Below, piece after piece: positions 1 to 6,239 of a stretch of DNA of 17,000 nucleotides. How positions within the stretch are numbered: position 1 is the stretch's first letter; each line of letters starts with the position of its first letter. The position numbers and the translations under genes are program-made. The notes beneath the pieces were generated by a model. That model ran no database searches, had not been told where the DNA came from, and saw only the letters and a list, made by a program, of their open reading frames with translations. Source of the DNA: Kutzneria sp036403095 (GTDB lineage Bacteria; Actinomycetota; Actinomycetes; Mycobacteriales; Pseudonocardiaceae); NCBI GenBank assembly GCA_036403095.1, contig DASWRQ010000040.1:1-17000 (forward strand). Direction: 5' to 3'.

Positions 1-543
1 TTCCAGTCTGCCGGCGCGGGGCTGCACGTGGGCCTGGGCGGCCCGTCCGACGAGGCGGTGCTGCTGGTGTGCACCAACGGCCGCCGGGACGTGTGCTGCG
101 CGGTGGAAGGCCGCCCGCTGGCCGGCGCGCTGGCGGCCGTCAACCCGGGTCGGGTCTGGGAGACCACGCACACCGGCGGCCACCGTTTCTCGCCGACGGC
201 CGTGCTGCTGCCGACGGGATATCTCTACGGCCGCGTATCGCCGGCCGACGGGCAGCGGCTGCTCGATTCCGACGGGATCGAGCTGACCGGCAACCGGGGA
301 CGTTCCTGCTGGTCACGGCCGGGGCAGGTGGCCGAGCTGGCGGTGCGGGAACTGCTGGCCGAACCGAACCCGGAGGCGTTGTCGGTATCCGCCGACGGTG
401 TTGTGGTCACTCATTCGGATGGCCGGGAATGGGCCGTCACCGTGACGGAACACCCGCTGCCGCCGGCCCGTCCGACCAGTTGTGGCAAGGCGCCTTCGGT
501 GCCGAGCGCCTTTGTCGCCGACACCGTCATTCGCACCCGCTGA
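1..543 (+). CDS. Sucrase/ferredoxin-like family protein (5' end cut off by the window)
   Basis: The reading frame is open from base 1, so the true start lies before the window and only about 180 C-terminal residues are seen; family members are usually near 300 residues. The thioredoxin-fold [2Fe-2S] ferredoxin signature is clear: a Cys at bases 70-72, then NGRRDVCCA with the paired Cys codons at 94-99. It is followed by the family block WETTHTGGHRFSPTAVLLPTG and a YGRV strand. The family is related to sucrase/ferredoxin-like proteins with thioredoxin-like ferredoxin domains; the physiological role in actinomycetes is not established, and electron transfer in the cytoplasm is the inference. 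Its TGA stop (541-543) directly abuts the stop of the convergent minus-strand gene (TCA 544-546). An in-frame GTG at 28 exists but would leave out conserved upstream sequence, so it is not the start. Confidence 0.85.
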   Translation, partial: FQSAGAGLHVGLGGPSDEAVLLVCTNGRRDVCCAVEGRPLAGALAAVNPGRVWETTHTGGHRFSPTAVLLPTGYLYGRVSPADGQRLLDSDGIELTGNRGRSCWSRPGQVAELAVRELLAEPNPEALSVSADGVVVTHSDGREWAVTVTEHPLPPARPTSCGKAPSVPSAFVADTVIRTR

Positions 544-816
544 TCAGCCGGCGCGCAACCATTCCGTTCCGCCGCCGTCACCGGAAATCCACCCGGCCGC
601 GGCCATCGCCTCGGTCGCCAGTCGACGAGCCTGATCGATCGGCAGTCCGTTCGCCACCACGATTTCATGCATAATCTGACGGGCAATGCCCATCAGGGCC
701 GCCGCGGCCAGCAGTCGCTCCGCGGTCTCGGCGTCACTCAGCAGCCGGGCGGCCGGGGTGAGATTCACGTCGCCGCCCAGCACGTAGACCACGTCCACCA
801 GCACGGACGTGCTCAC
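544..816 (-). CDS. Small hypothetical protein (about 90 aa)
   Basis: I do not recognise a family. From the GTG at 816 the product is about 90 residues and begins STSVLVDVVYVLGGD. It is alanine/leucine-rich and probably helical through residues 20-75, with no transmembrane segment or signal peptide. The frame stays open to an ATG at 900, but that would start inside the end of the TetR gene and add a compositionally different leader, so a GTG at 816 or 831 is more likely; neither has a strong Shine-Dalgarno. It lies on the same strand just downstream of the TetR gene (gap about 74 bases) and may be co-transcribed with it. Its stop abuts the stop of the ferredoxin-like gene. Codon use fits a real gene, but the start and function are uncertain. 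Confidence 0.5.
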   Translation of the reverse strand: MSTSVLVDVVYVLGGDVNLTPAARLLSDAETAERLLAAAALMGIARQIMHEIVVANGLPIDQARRLATEAMAAAGWISGDGGGTEWLRAG

Positions 817-890
817 CTGCCGGTCATGCACAAACGTCAGGATGACACACGAAAAGGCAAAAACAATTCGTCCGGCCGGGTGAAACGCGT

Positions 891-1514
891 TTAGGAGCAT
901 TCCTGGTCGGCGCTGTCCGCCGGCCGGGAAGCGGCCGCCGCGAACACCCCGAGTCCGAGCGAATAGGGGTCGTCCAACCCGATCCTGCGCAGCGCGTCCG
1001 GCGGCAATGCCAGCAGCGACAACGAGATTCCCAACAGATAGGCGTCCAGCACGCCGACATCCCGCGTCGAGCTGTCCAGCCCGGCGACCCGGTGCAGTGC
1101 CACCGCCGACTCCGCATTGGCGATCGCCATTTCCCCCAGCGCCTGCCGCACCCCCGGCCGGCGCACCGCCTCCAGGTACAGCTCGGCCATCGCCAGCAGC
1201 TGGGTCGGGTCCCCGTTCACCGCGCGGTTGAGCAGCGCCGGGTACAGCTCCCCCAGCTGGCTCGGCGACACCTGCGACGGCGTCGTGCTGTGCAGCCGCT
1301 CCACCGCCGCCCGGTGCTCCTCGGCCATCCGGCCGGCCGCCGCCTCCAGCAGCGACTCCCGCGTCGGGAAGTAGTTCTTGGTCGTGCCCTGCGGCACGCC
1401 GGCCTCGCGATCCACCGCGCGGTGGGTCAGCCCGCGGCCGCCCTCCCGCGCCAGTATCGCGATCGCCGCGTCTCCCAGCAGCGCCCGCCTCGGCCCCGGA
1501 CGTCGATCACCCAC
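891..1514 (-). CDS. TetR/AcrR family transcriptional regulator
   Basis: A 207-residue DNA-binding repressor-type protein of normal TetR length. The N-terminal helix-turn-helix is seen around residues 12-50: ILAREGGRGLTHRAVDREAG followed by VPQGTTKNYFPTRESLLEAA, the typical recognition helix plus Y/F-hinge. Residues about 60-200 form the variable helical ligand-binding and dimerisation domain, so the inducer cannot be predicted. The GTG at 1514 is chosen because a TAGGGT -10 element ends exactly six bases before it, suggesting leaderless expression. A perfect 10-bp palindrome, GTGGTACCAC (1530-1539), lies just upstream and is a candidate autoregulatory site. The gene follows the same-strand short-chain dehydrogenase, separated by a hairpin-forming repeat region, so it is probably transcribed alone or with the small downstream gene. 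Regulation of the dehydrogenase is plausible but inferred. Confidence 0.9.
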   Translation of the reverse strand: MGDRRPGPRRALLGDAAIAILAREGGRGLTHRAVDREAGVPQGTTKNYFPTRESLLEAAAGRMAEEHRAAVERLHSTTPSQVSPSQLGELYPALLNRAVNGDPTQLLAMAELYLEAVRRPGVRQALGEMAIANAESAVALHRVAGLDSSTRDVGVLDAYLLGISLSLLALPPDALRRIGLDDPYSLGLGVFAAAASRPADSADQECS

Positions 1515-1520
1515 ATGATC

Positions 1521-1526
1521 ACCCTA
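1521..1526 (-). promoter_or_regulatory. Putative -10 element (TAGGGT) of the TetR gene
   Basis: On the minus strand TAGGGT is followed by exactly six bases and then the GTG start at 1514. The predicted transcript would begin at or next to the start codon. No convincing -35 hexamer is visible. The AGGG could alternatively act as a ribosome binding site. Confidence 0.5.
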
Positions 1527-1529
1527 GCT

Positions 1530-1539
1530 GTGGTACCAC
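1530..1539. promoter_or_regulatory. 10-bp palindrome GTGGTACCAC, candidate TetR operator
   Basis: A perfect palindrome sits 15-25 bases upstream of the TetR start, just behind its -10 hexamer. The half-site CTGTGGT (1528-1534) recurs 14 bases away at 1542-1548. Position and symmetry suit an autoregulatory operator; identity of the binding protein is inferred. Confidence 0.35.
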
Positions 1540-1634
1540 GCCTGTGGTGCCCGCAACGCGCCGCAGGCCAGCAGCGATGTCGATCACGTTTTAAGATCGC
1601 CACACCGCGAGCGCCCGCCCACGCGCCCACCCTC

Positions 1635-1760
1635 TTCGCGCTACGTGAGTGGCTCATTTCGCATCCGGGCGCACCTAAGCCACTCACGTGCACCCGCGGC
1701 GGCTACGTGAGTGACTCAGGTGGCGCTGGAGCGAAAATGAGCCACTCACGTAGCGAAAAC
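1635..1760. repeat. Four alternating copies of a 16-bp repeat forming hairpins
   Basis: The unit CTACGTGAGTGGCTCA occurs at 1641-1656 (plus), 1678-1690 (minus, truncated: AGCCACTCACGTG), 1703-1718 (plus, one change: GTGACTCA) and 1738-1753 (minus, exact). The first and last copies are identical over 16 bases and share flanks: TTTCGC or TTTTCGC after the unit and TTCG before it. Copies 1 and 2 can form a 12-bp perfect stem; copies 3 and 4 form a 15-17 bp stem with one mismatch; copies 1 and 4 can pair across the whole element. The region lies between the stop of the dehydrogenase gene (1774) and the start of the TetR gene (1514), so it could end dehydrogenase transcription. It may also be a dispersed genomic repeat; I see no other copy in this window. 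Confidence 0.85.
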
Positions 1761-1773
1761 GGCGGTGGTGGGG

Positions 1774-2535
1774 TCAGGGCTCCAGGCGGGTGATGATGCC
1801 GTCGGCGGCGTGCCAGGTCTGGCCGGTGTCCTCGCCGGCCAGGCGGGCCAGCAGGAAGCCGGCGCTCTGCTCGGGGGTGATCAGGTCCCCGCGCTGCTGC
1901 ACGTCGGCGAAGTACGCCTGCACGGTGGCGTCCATCGCGGTGCCGCCGCCCTCCCGCACCCAGGTCATCATCGACGTGGCGACGGTCCCGGGACGGTAGA
2001 TGTTGGCGGTGACGCCGGTGCCGTCGAGCTCGGCGGCCAGGTTGATGGTGTGGCCCTCCACGGCGTACTTGGTCGTGGTGTACGCGTTGCCGCCGTTGAG
2101 GAATGCCGGCACCTGGGCGGCGCCGCTGGACAGGTTGACGATGCGACCCCAACCCCGCTCCAACATGCCGGGCAGCAGGTGGATGCTCAGCGCGGCCACG
2201 GCGGTGACGTTGAGCGAGACGGCGTGGGCGAACTCGGCCGGATCAAGCGTGGCGGTCGGCCCGGCCGGCCACGGCACGGCGGCGTTGTTGATCAGGATGT
2301 CGACGGGGCCGGCCGCGGCGGCGACGGCGGCCACCTGGGACAGCTCGCCGAGGTCGGCCGGGATGACCGTGGCCTTGGTGGACACGAGGGCGGCGGTGCC
2401 CTCCAACTCGTCACGGGAGCGGGCGACCAGCACCAGATCCGCGCCCTCGGCGGCCAGACCCACCGCAATCGCCCGACCGATCCCCCGACCCGCGCCGGTC
2501 ACCAACGCGGTCCTGCCGGCAAATGTGGAACCCAT
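1774..2535 (-). CDS. Short-chain dehydrogenase/reductase (SDR family)
   Basis: A 253-residue classical SDR, a cytoplasmic NAD(P)(H)-dependent oxidoreductase of unknown substrate. Visible motifs: the cofactor loop TGAGRGIG at residues 13-20, NNAA at 83-86, the structural Asn in SLNV (109), the catalytic Ser in NLSSGAA (136/137), and Tyr152-x3-Lys156 in AYTTTKYAVEG. RPGTVATSM follows at 181-189, as is usual. All catalytic residues are present, so it should be active. The Arg after the second strand (VLVARSRDELE) favours NADP(H), but this is only a tendency. The ATG at 2535 starts right at the conserved N-terminus. A 16-bp perfect palindrome lies 17-32 bases upstream, and the nearest regulator is the TetR protein encoded downstream. 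The gene is divergent from the DUF1707 gene. Confidence 0.93.
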   Translation of the reverse strand: MGSTFAGRTALVTGAGRGIGRAIAVGLAAEGADLVLVARSRDELEGTAALVSTKATVIPADLGELSQVAAVAAAAGPVDILINNAAVPWPAGPTATLDPAEFAHAVSLNVTAVAALSIHLLPGMLERGWGRIVNLSSGAAQVPAFLNGGNAYTTTKYAVEGHTINLAAELDGTGVTANIYRPGTVATSMMTWVREGGGTAMDATVQAYFADVQQRGDLITPEQSAGFLLARLAGEDTGQTWHAADGIITRLEP

Positions 2536-2551
2536 GCTTCGATCATGGACC

Positions 2552-2567
2552 TACGTCGCTCGACGTA
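2552..2567. promoter_or_regulatory. 16-bp perfect palindrome TACGTCGCTCGACGTA, candidate operator
   Basis: Two 7-bp arms, TACGTCG and CGACGTA, are separated by CT. The site lies 17-32 bases upstream of the dehydrogenase ATG (2535), which would place it between a weak -10 candidate (CATGAT, 2542-2547 on the minus strand) and the -35 region. Repressors of TetR type often bind such sites. The divergent gene starting at 2628 could also be affected. The binding protein is inferred. Confidence 0.5.
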
Positions 2568-2627
2568 CGCCGACATCCCGCTTCTGAACCGACGTCTGTG
2601 CCCGATGGGGCGCGGAGCATGGGTGTC

Positions 2628-3005
2628 ATGACCACTCAGATGAGGGCGTCCGACGAAGACCGGGAACGGGTCGTCGCACGGCTGAACGAGGCCGTCGGCC
2701 TGGGCCTGCTGACCCTGCCCGAGGCCGAGGAGCGCATCGCGACCGCCTACGCGGCCCGCTACCTGGACGACCTGCCGCCGCTGACCGAAGACCTGCCCGA
2801 CCCGACTCCCCCGAAGCCCGAACGCGAACGCCGCCGCCGGCCGGGGTTCGACCCCCGCGTGCTGGTGGTCGTGGCCGCCCTCGCGGCGGTGATGGTCGTC
2901 ACGCACGGCTGGCTGTTCCCGCTGATTCCGCTGGTCATCCTGGCCGTGAGGTTCGGGCCCCGGAAGTTCGGCTGGAGCCGGCCCGGGCACCCTGCCCGGA
3001 TGTAG
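2628..3005 (+). CDS. DUF1707 domain membrane protein
   Basis: A 125-residue protein. Residues 5-50 match the DUF1707 (SHOCT-like) domain common in actinobacteria: MRASDEDRERVVARLNEAVG then LGLLTLPEAEERIATAYAAR and a DLP ending. A proline- and arginine-rich linker (PKPERERRRRP) leads into hydrophobic residues about 78-110 (VLVVVAALAAVMVV, then LFPLIPLVILAV), which form two short membrane spans or a hairpin. The basic linker suggests that the N-terminal domain faces the cytoplasm. The role of the family is unknown; regulatory or membrane-scaffold functions are proposed for similar architectures. The ATG at 2628 is preferred over the ATG at 2619 because the GGAG at 2614-2617 is spaced ten bases from it and only one base from 2619. 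It is divergent from the dehydrogenase and ends 21 bases before the amidase. Confidence 0.85.
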   Translation: MTTQMRASDEDRERVVARLNEAVGLGLLTLPEAEERIATAYAARYLDDLPPLTEDLPDPTPPKPERERRRRPGFDPRVLVVVAALAAVMVVTHGWLFPLIPLVILAVRFGPRKFGWSRPGHPARM

Positions 3006-3014
3006 GAAACACCC

Positions 3015-3020
3015 TAGGGT
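3015..3020 (+). promoter_or_regulatory. Putative -10 element (TAGGGT) of the amidase gene
   Basis: TAGGGT is followed by exactly six bases and the ATG at 3027, the leaderless arrangement also seen at the TetR and methyltransferase genes. The same bases could serve as an AGGG ribosome binding site with a seven-base spacer, so transcription data are needed to separate the two. Confidence 0.5.
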
Positions 3021-3026
3021 CGTGGC

Positions 3027-4439
3027 ATGGACCTCGTCGACGCGTGTTTCGCCGGCGCCGCTGCCCAGGCCGAACTGCTGCGCGCCGGCGAGTTGTCGTC
3101 CCGTGAGCTGGTGGACGCCACGCTGCGGCGCATCGAGCGCCACGACCGCGAGCTCAACGCCTACCGCCTGGTGTTCGCCGAGCAGGCGCTGCTCGAAGCG
3201 GCCGAGGCCGACGTGCGCCGGGCCCACGGGGAGGACGCGCCGCTGCTGGGCGTGCCGATCGCCGTGAAGGAGGACATGGCGATCGCCGGCCTGCCCACCA
3301 CGACCGGCACGTACGCGGTGGACCGCACCGAGCCCGCGGACTCGGAGGTGGTGCGCCGGCTGCGCGCGGCCGGGGCGGTGATCGTGGGCCGCACCCGGAT
3401 GCCGGAGCTGGGTCTGTGGCCGTACACGGAGTCGGCGTTCGCGGGCGCGACCCGCAACCCGTGGTCGGCCGAGCACACCTCGGGCGGCTCCAGCGGCGGC
3501 TCGGCCAGCGCCGTGTGCGCCGGGCTGGCCGGCGCGGCCATCGGCTCCGACGGCGCCGGCTCGATCCGCATCCCCGCCGCCTCGACCGGCGTCTACGGCC
3601 TCAAGCCGCAGCGTGGGCGGGTGTCGCTGCACCCCAACGGCGAGCAGTGGACGGGCATGGTCGTCGCCGGGCCACTGAGCCGGCACGTGCGGGACTGGGC
3701 CCTGGTGGCCGACCAGATCCGCGGGTCGCTGCCCAGCGACCCGGTGGCCGCGATCCCACCGCGCACCAGCTTCGTCGAGGCCGCGGCGACGCCGCCGGGC
3801 AAGTTGCGCGTGGCGGTGTCGCTCAAGCCATGGGTCGCCGGAGCGCCCGTCGATCCACGCGTGCGGGCCGCCGTGCTGGGCATGGCCGAGCTGCTGCGGG
3901 AGCTGGGGCACGAGGTCATCGAGCGCGACCCGACGCTGCTGGATCCGACCACGCAGCTCGCGCTGGCCCCGCGCTACCTGTCCAGCGCCGCCGAGTCCGT
4001 GGCCGCGCTGGATCGGCCCGAGGCCGTGGAGCGCCGCACGAAGCAGGTGGCGGCGATGGGACGGGCCGTGCCGCGCTGGCTGGTCGTGCGGTCGCGGCGG
4101 TTCGGGGAGCGCTTCTCCCAGGTCGCCAACCAGATCTTCGACCACGCCGACGTGCTGCTCACGCCCACGCTCACCCGCCCGCCGATCCGCGTCGGCGAGT
4201 GGCAGGGCCGGTCCACGCTGACCACGCTGCTGGCGGCCAACCGGTACACGGCGTTCCTGCCGCAGTGGAACATCGCCGGCAACCCGGCCGCCTCGGTGCC
4301 GGCCGGGTTCACGCCGGAGGGGCTGCCGCTGGCCGTGCAGCTGGTCGGCCGGCCGCACGACGAGTGCACGCTACTGTCCCTTTCGTCCCAGATCGAGCAG
4401 GCGCGTCCCTGGGCCGACCTGCGGCCGCCAGGGTTCTAA
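3027..4439 (+). CDS. Amidase signature family hydrolase
   Basis: A 470-residue enzyme of the amidase signature superfamily, which hydrolyses amide bonds with a Ser-cisSer-Lys triad. The triad is intact: Lys81 in GVPIAVKEDM, cis-Ser155 in the GGSSGGSAS loop (153-161), and nucleophile Ser179 in GAGSIRIPA. The 155-to-179 spacing equals that in fatty acid amide hydrolase (217 to 241). A C-terminal block with NPAASVPAGFTPEGLPLAVQ then LVGRPHDE completes the fold. There is no signal peptide, so it is cytoplasmic. The substrate cannot be told. The gatCAB partner genes are not nearby and the C-terminus is that of a stand-alone amidase, so a GatA role is unlikely. The gene ends with a four-base overlap (CTAA) against the stop of the convergent LysR gene. 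Confidence 0.93.
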   Translation: MDLVDACFAGAAAQAELLRAGELSSRELVDATLRRIERHDRELNAYRLVFAEQALLEAAEADVRRAHGEDAPLLGVPIAVKEDMAIAGLPTTTGTYAVDRTEPADSEVVRRLRAAGAVIVGRTRMPELGLWPYTESAFAGATRNPWSAEHTSGGSSGGSASAVCAGLAGAAIGSDGAGSIRIPAASTGVYGLKPQRGRVSLHPNGEQWTGMVVAGPLSRHVRDWALVADQIRGSLPSDPVAAIPPRTSFVEAAATPPGKLRVAVSLKPWVAGAPVDPRVRAAVLGMAELLRELGHEVIERDPTLLDPTTQLALAPRYLSSAAESVAALDRPEAVERRTKQVAAMGRAVPRWLVVRSRRFGERFSQVANQIFDHADVLLTPTLTRPPIRVGEWQGRSTLTTLLAANRYTAFLPQWNIAGNPAASVPAGFTPEGLPLAVQLVGRPHDECTLLSLSSQIEQARPWADLRPPGF

Positions 4440-5314
4440 AGCCGTTCGGGAACGGCAGTGCGCATGGCGTCGGCGAAGGCCCGCACCGCCGGGTGGTCCT
4501 CGGCGCCGCTGCGGTGGGCGATGCGGGTGTGCCGGCCCAGCGGCAGTCGGGTCAGCGTCACGCCGTCGGGCCGGTCGACCAGGCCGAGCTCCGGCACGAG
4601 CGCCACGCCCTGACCGACGGCGACGAGCGCGAGCACGGTCGCGAAGTCGTCGATCTGGTGGCGGGCGTGCGGGGTGAAGCCGGCGGTCTCGCAGGCGTGC
4701 ACGGTCATCCGGTGGCACAAGGTGCCCTCGACCGCGAGGATCCACGGCTGGTCACGGCAGTCGGCGACCGTCACCAGCGTCGGCGAGGCGGTGGCCAGGA
4801 ACATCGCCTCCCGGCACAGCGGTATCACGCCGATACCGGCCTCGGCCGGCACGGGCGCGAAGTCGTAGGAGTGCACCAGCGCGACGTCGAGGTCCCCGGC
4901 CCGCAATGCGTCGGCGACCTGGGCCGGATCCAGCTCCACGACCATCGGCTCCAGCCCTGGATGCATGCGGGCCAGGCAGGCCAGCGCCGTCGGCACCATG
5001 GCGCGGCCGGCGCTGGGAAACGTGCCGATCCGCAGCGACCCCGACAGGCCCTGGCGAGCCCCGTCCAGCTCGGCGGCGGCCCGCTCCAGCTGAGCCAGCA
5101 CCGCCTCAGCGTGCCGGACGAGGGTGCGGCCGGGCGGCGTGAGCACGACCCCGCGGCCGCTGCGGGTCAGCAGTGGGACACCGGCCTCCCGTTCCAGCGC
5201 GCTGAGCTGCTGCGACACCGCCGATGGCGTGAACGAGACCGCCTCGGCGACCGCGGCGATGGTGCCGCGGTGGGCCAGTTCCCGCAGCAACCGCAGCCGG
5301 CGCACGTCAAGCAT
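4436..5314 (-). CDS. LysR family transcriptional regulator
   Basis: A 292-residue LysR-type regulator of standard length. The winged helix-turn-helix occupies residues 1-60: LRELAHRGTIAAVAEAVSFT then PSAVSQQLSALEREAGVPLL and the wing RSGRGVVLTPPG. Residues about 90-290 form the periplasmic-binding-like effector domain (SLRIGTFPSAGRAM begins it). It is divergent from the DapA-family gene with a 70-base gap, the usual layout for a LysR protein and its target. A TAAGCT hexamer six bases before the ATG suggests a leaderless transcript. The effector is unknown; a DapA-like substrate such as an alpha-keto acid or aldehyde sugar derivative would be a guess. The stop overlaps the amidase stop by four bases. 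Confidence 0.93.
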   Translation of the reverse strand: MLDVRRLRLLRELAHRGTIAAVAEAVSFTPSAVSQQLSALEREAGVPLLTRSGRGVVLTPPGRTLVRHAEAVLAQLERAAAELDGARQGLSGSLRIGTFPSAGRAMVPTALACLARMHPGLEPMVVELDPAQVADALRAGDLDVALVHSYDFAPVPAEAGIGVIPLCREAMFLATASPTLVTVADCRDQPWILAVEGTLCHRMTVHACETAGFTPHARHQIDDFATVLALVAVGQGVALVPELGLVDRPDGVTLTRLPLGRHTRIAHRSGAEDHPAVRAFADAMRTAVPERL

Positions 5315-5315
5315 C

Positions 5316-5383
5316 AGCCCAGCTTACGGACAGCCGAACAAATGCGAACTGGACCTGCACGATCACCGCCCCCAGGCTGGGCT
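5316..5383. promoter_or_regulatory. Divergent promoter region with mirrored 8-bp arms at both start codons
   Basis: The 70-base gap between the LysR start (5314) and the DapA-like start (5385) carries AGCCCAGC (5316-5323) and GCTGGGCT (5376-5383). Read on each gene's own strand, both genes begin GCTGGGCT-N-ATG. The LysR -10 candidate TAAGCT is 5321-5326 (minus); the DapA-like gene has CAGGCT at 5373-5378, also six bases before its ATG. A direct repeat CGAAC lies at 5335-5339 and 5345-5349 in the centre. A LysR binding site is expected here, but I cannot assign the exact T-N11-A box. Confidence 0.45.
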
Positions 5384-5384
5384 C

Positions 5385-6239
5385 ATGGAAGGCATCCTCG
5401 TACCCCTGATCACGCCGTTCGCCGCCGACGGCACGGTCGCAGCGGATGCGCTCGCGGCATTGGCCGACAACGTCCTCACCCAGGGCGCGGCCGGCATCGT
5501 CGCACTGGGCACCACGGCCGAGGCGTTTGCCCTCGACGCCGACGAGAAGCGCACGGTGCTGGAGGTGTGCGCACGGGCCTGCGCCGACCACGGCGCCGTG
5601 CTGGTCATCGGGGCCGGCACCAGCGACACGCGCACCAGCGCCGAGGCCCTGGCCGCGCACTCGCGGGCCGACGCGGCGCTCGTCCCGGTGCCGTACTACG
5701 TGCGCCCCGGCGAGGCCGGCGTCATCGCGCACTTCACGCGGCTGGCCGCCGACAGCCCGGTGCCGCTGCTCGTCTACCACGTCCCGCACCGCACGGCCCA
5801 GCCGCTGAGCGCCGCCACGCTGCTGACGCTGAGCCGTATCCCGAACATCGTCGGGGCCAAGGTGGCCAGCGGCATGACCGAGGACGCCATCGCGCTGCTC
5901 GGCGACTGCCCGCCGGACTTCGCCGTGTTCGCCGGGGACGACGCCTACCTGTCGCCGATGCTGGCCCTCGGCGCGCGCGGCGGCATCTCCGCCTCCTCGC
6001 ACCTGGCCACCGCGGAGTTCGCCCGGCTCGTGCAGGCCTGGCACAAGGGCGACGCGATCACGGCCCGTCCCCTCGGTCACACGCTGGCCCGGCTGGCGAC
6101 CGCGCTGTTCGCCGAGCCCAACCCGACCGTGCTCAAGGCCGTGCTGCACGCCCAGGGCCGCATCCCTACGCCGGACGTTCGGCTCCCGCTGCTGCCCGCC
6201 GGCCCGCAGTCCGTGGCCGCCGCGCTGGAACTGCTGTAG
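5385..6239 (+). CDS. DapA-family (dihydrodipicolinate synthase/N-acetylneuraminate lyase) protein
   Basis: A 284-residue class I (Schiff-base) aldolase or synthase. Family residues are present: GTTAE at 42-46 (Thr43/Thr44), PVPYYVRP at 101-108, Tyr131 and Arg136 in YHVPHRT, and Schiff-base Lys159 in IVGAKVASG. GDDAYLSPMLALGARGGISA later closes the barrel. The order and spacing match DapA Thr44/Thr45, Tyr133, Arg138 and Lys161. It may be a lysine-pathway DapA paralogue or a catabolic keto-acid/sugar-acid aldolase. The divergent LysR gene and absence of dapB or other lysine genes favour an accessory catabolic role (inference). The ATG at 5385 is the first codon of the conserved MEGILVPLITPF start; the frame is open upstream but that stretch is antisense to lysR. 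The 3' end overlaps the convergent MATE gene by 74 bases. Confidence 0.9.
   Translation: MEGILVPLITPFAADGTVAADALAALADNVLTQGAAGIVALGTTAEAFALDADEKRTVLEVCARACADHGAVLVIGAGTSDTRTSAEALAAHSRADAALVPVPYYVRPGEAGVIAHFTRLAADSPVPLLVYHVPHRTAQPLSAATLLTLSRIPNIVGAKVASGMTEDAIALLGDCPPDFAVFAGDDAYLSPMLALGARGGISASSHLATAEFARLVQAWHKGDAITARPLGHTLARLATALFAEPNPTVLKAVLHAQGRIPTPDVRLPLLPAGPQSVAAALELL

Noticed and set aside
2499..4358. 619-codon minus-strand frame opposite the amidase
   Set aside because: Antisense to an amidase with an intact catalytic triad; its composition is typical of a high-GC shadow frame.
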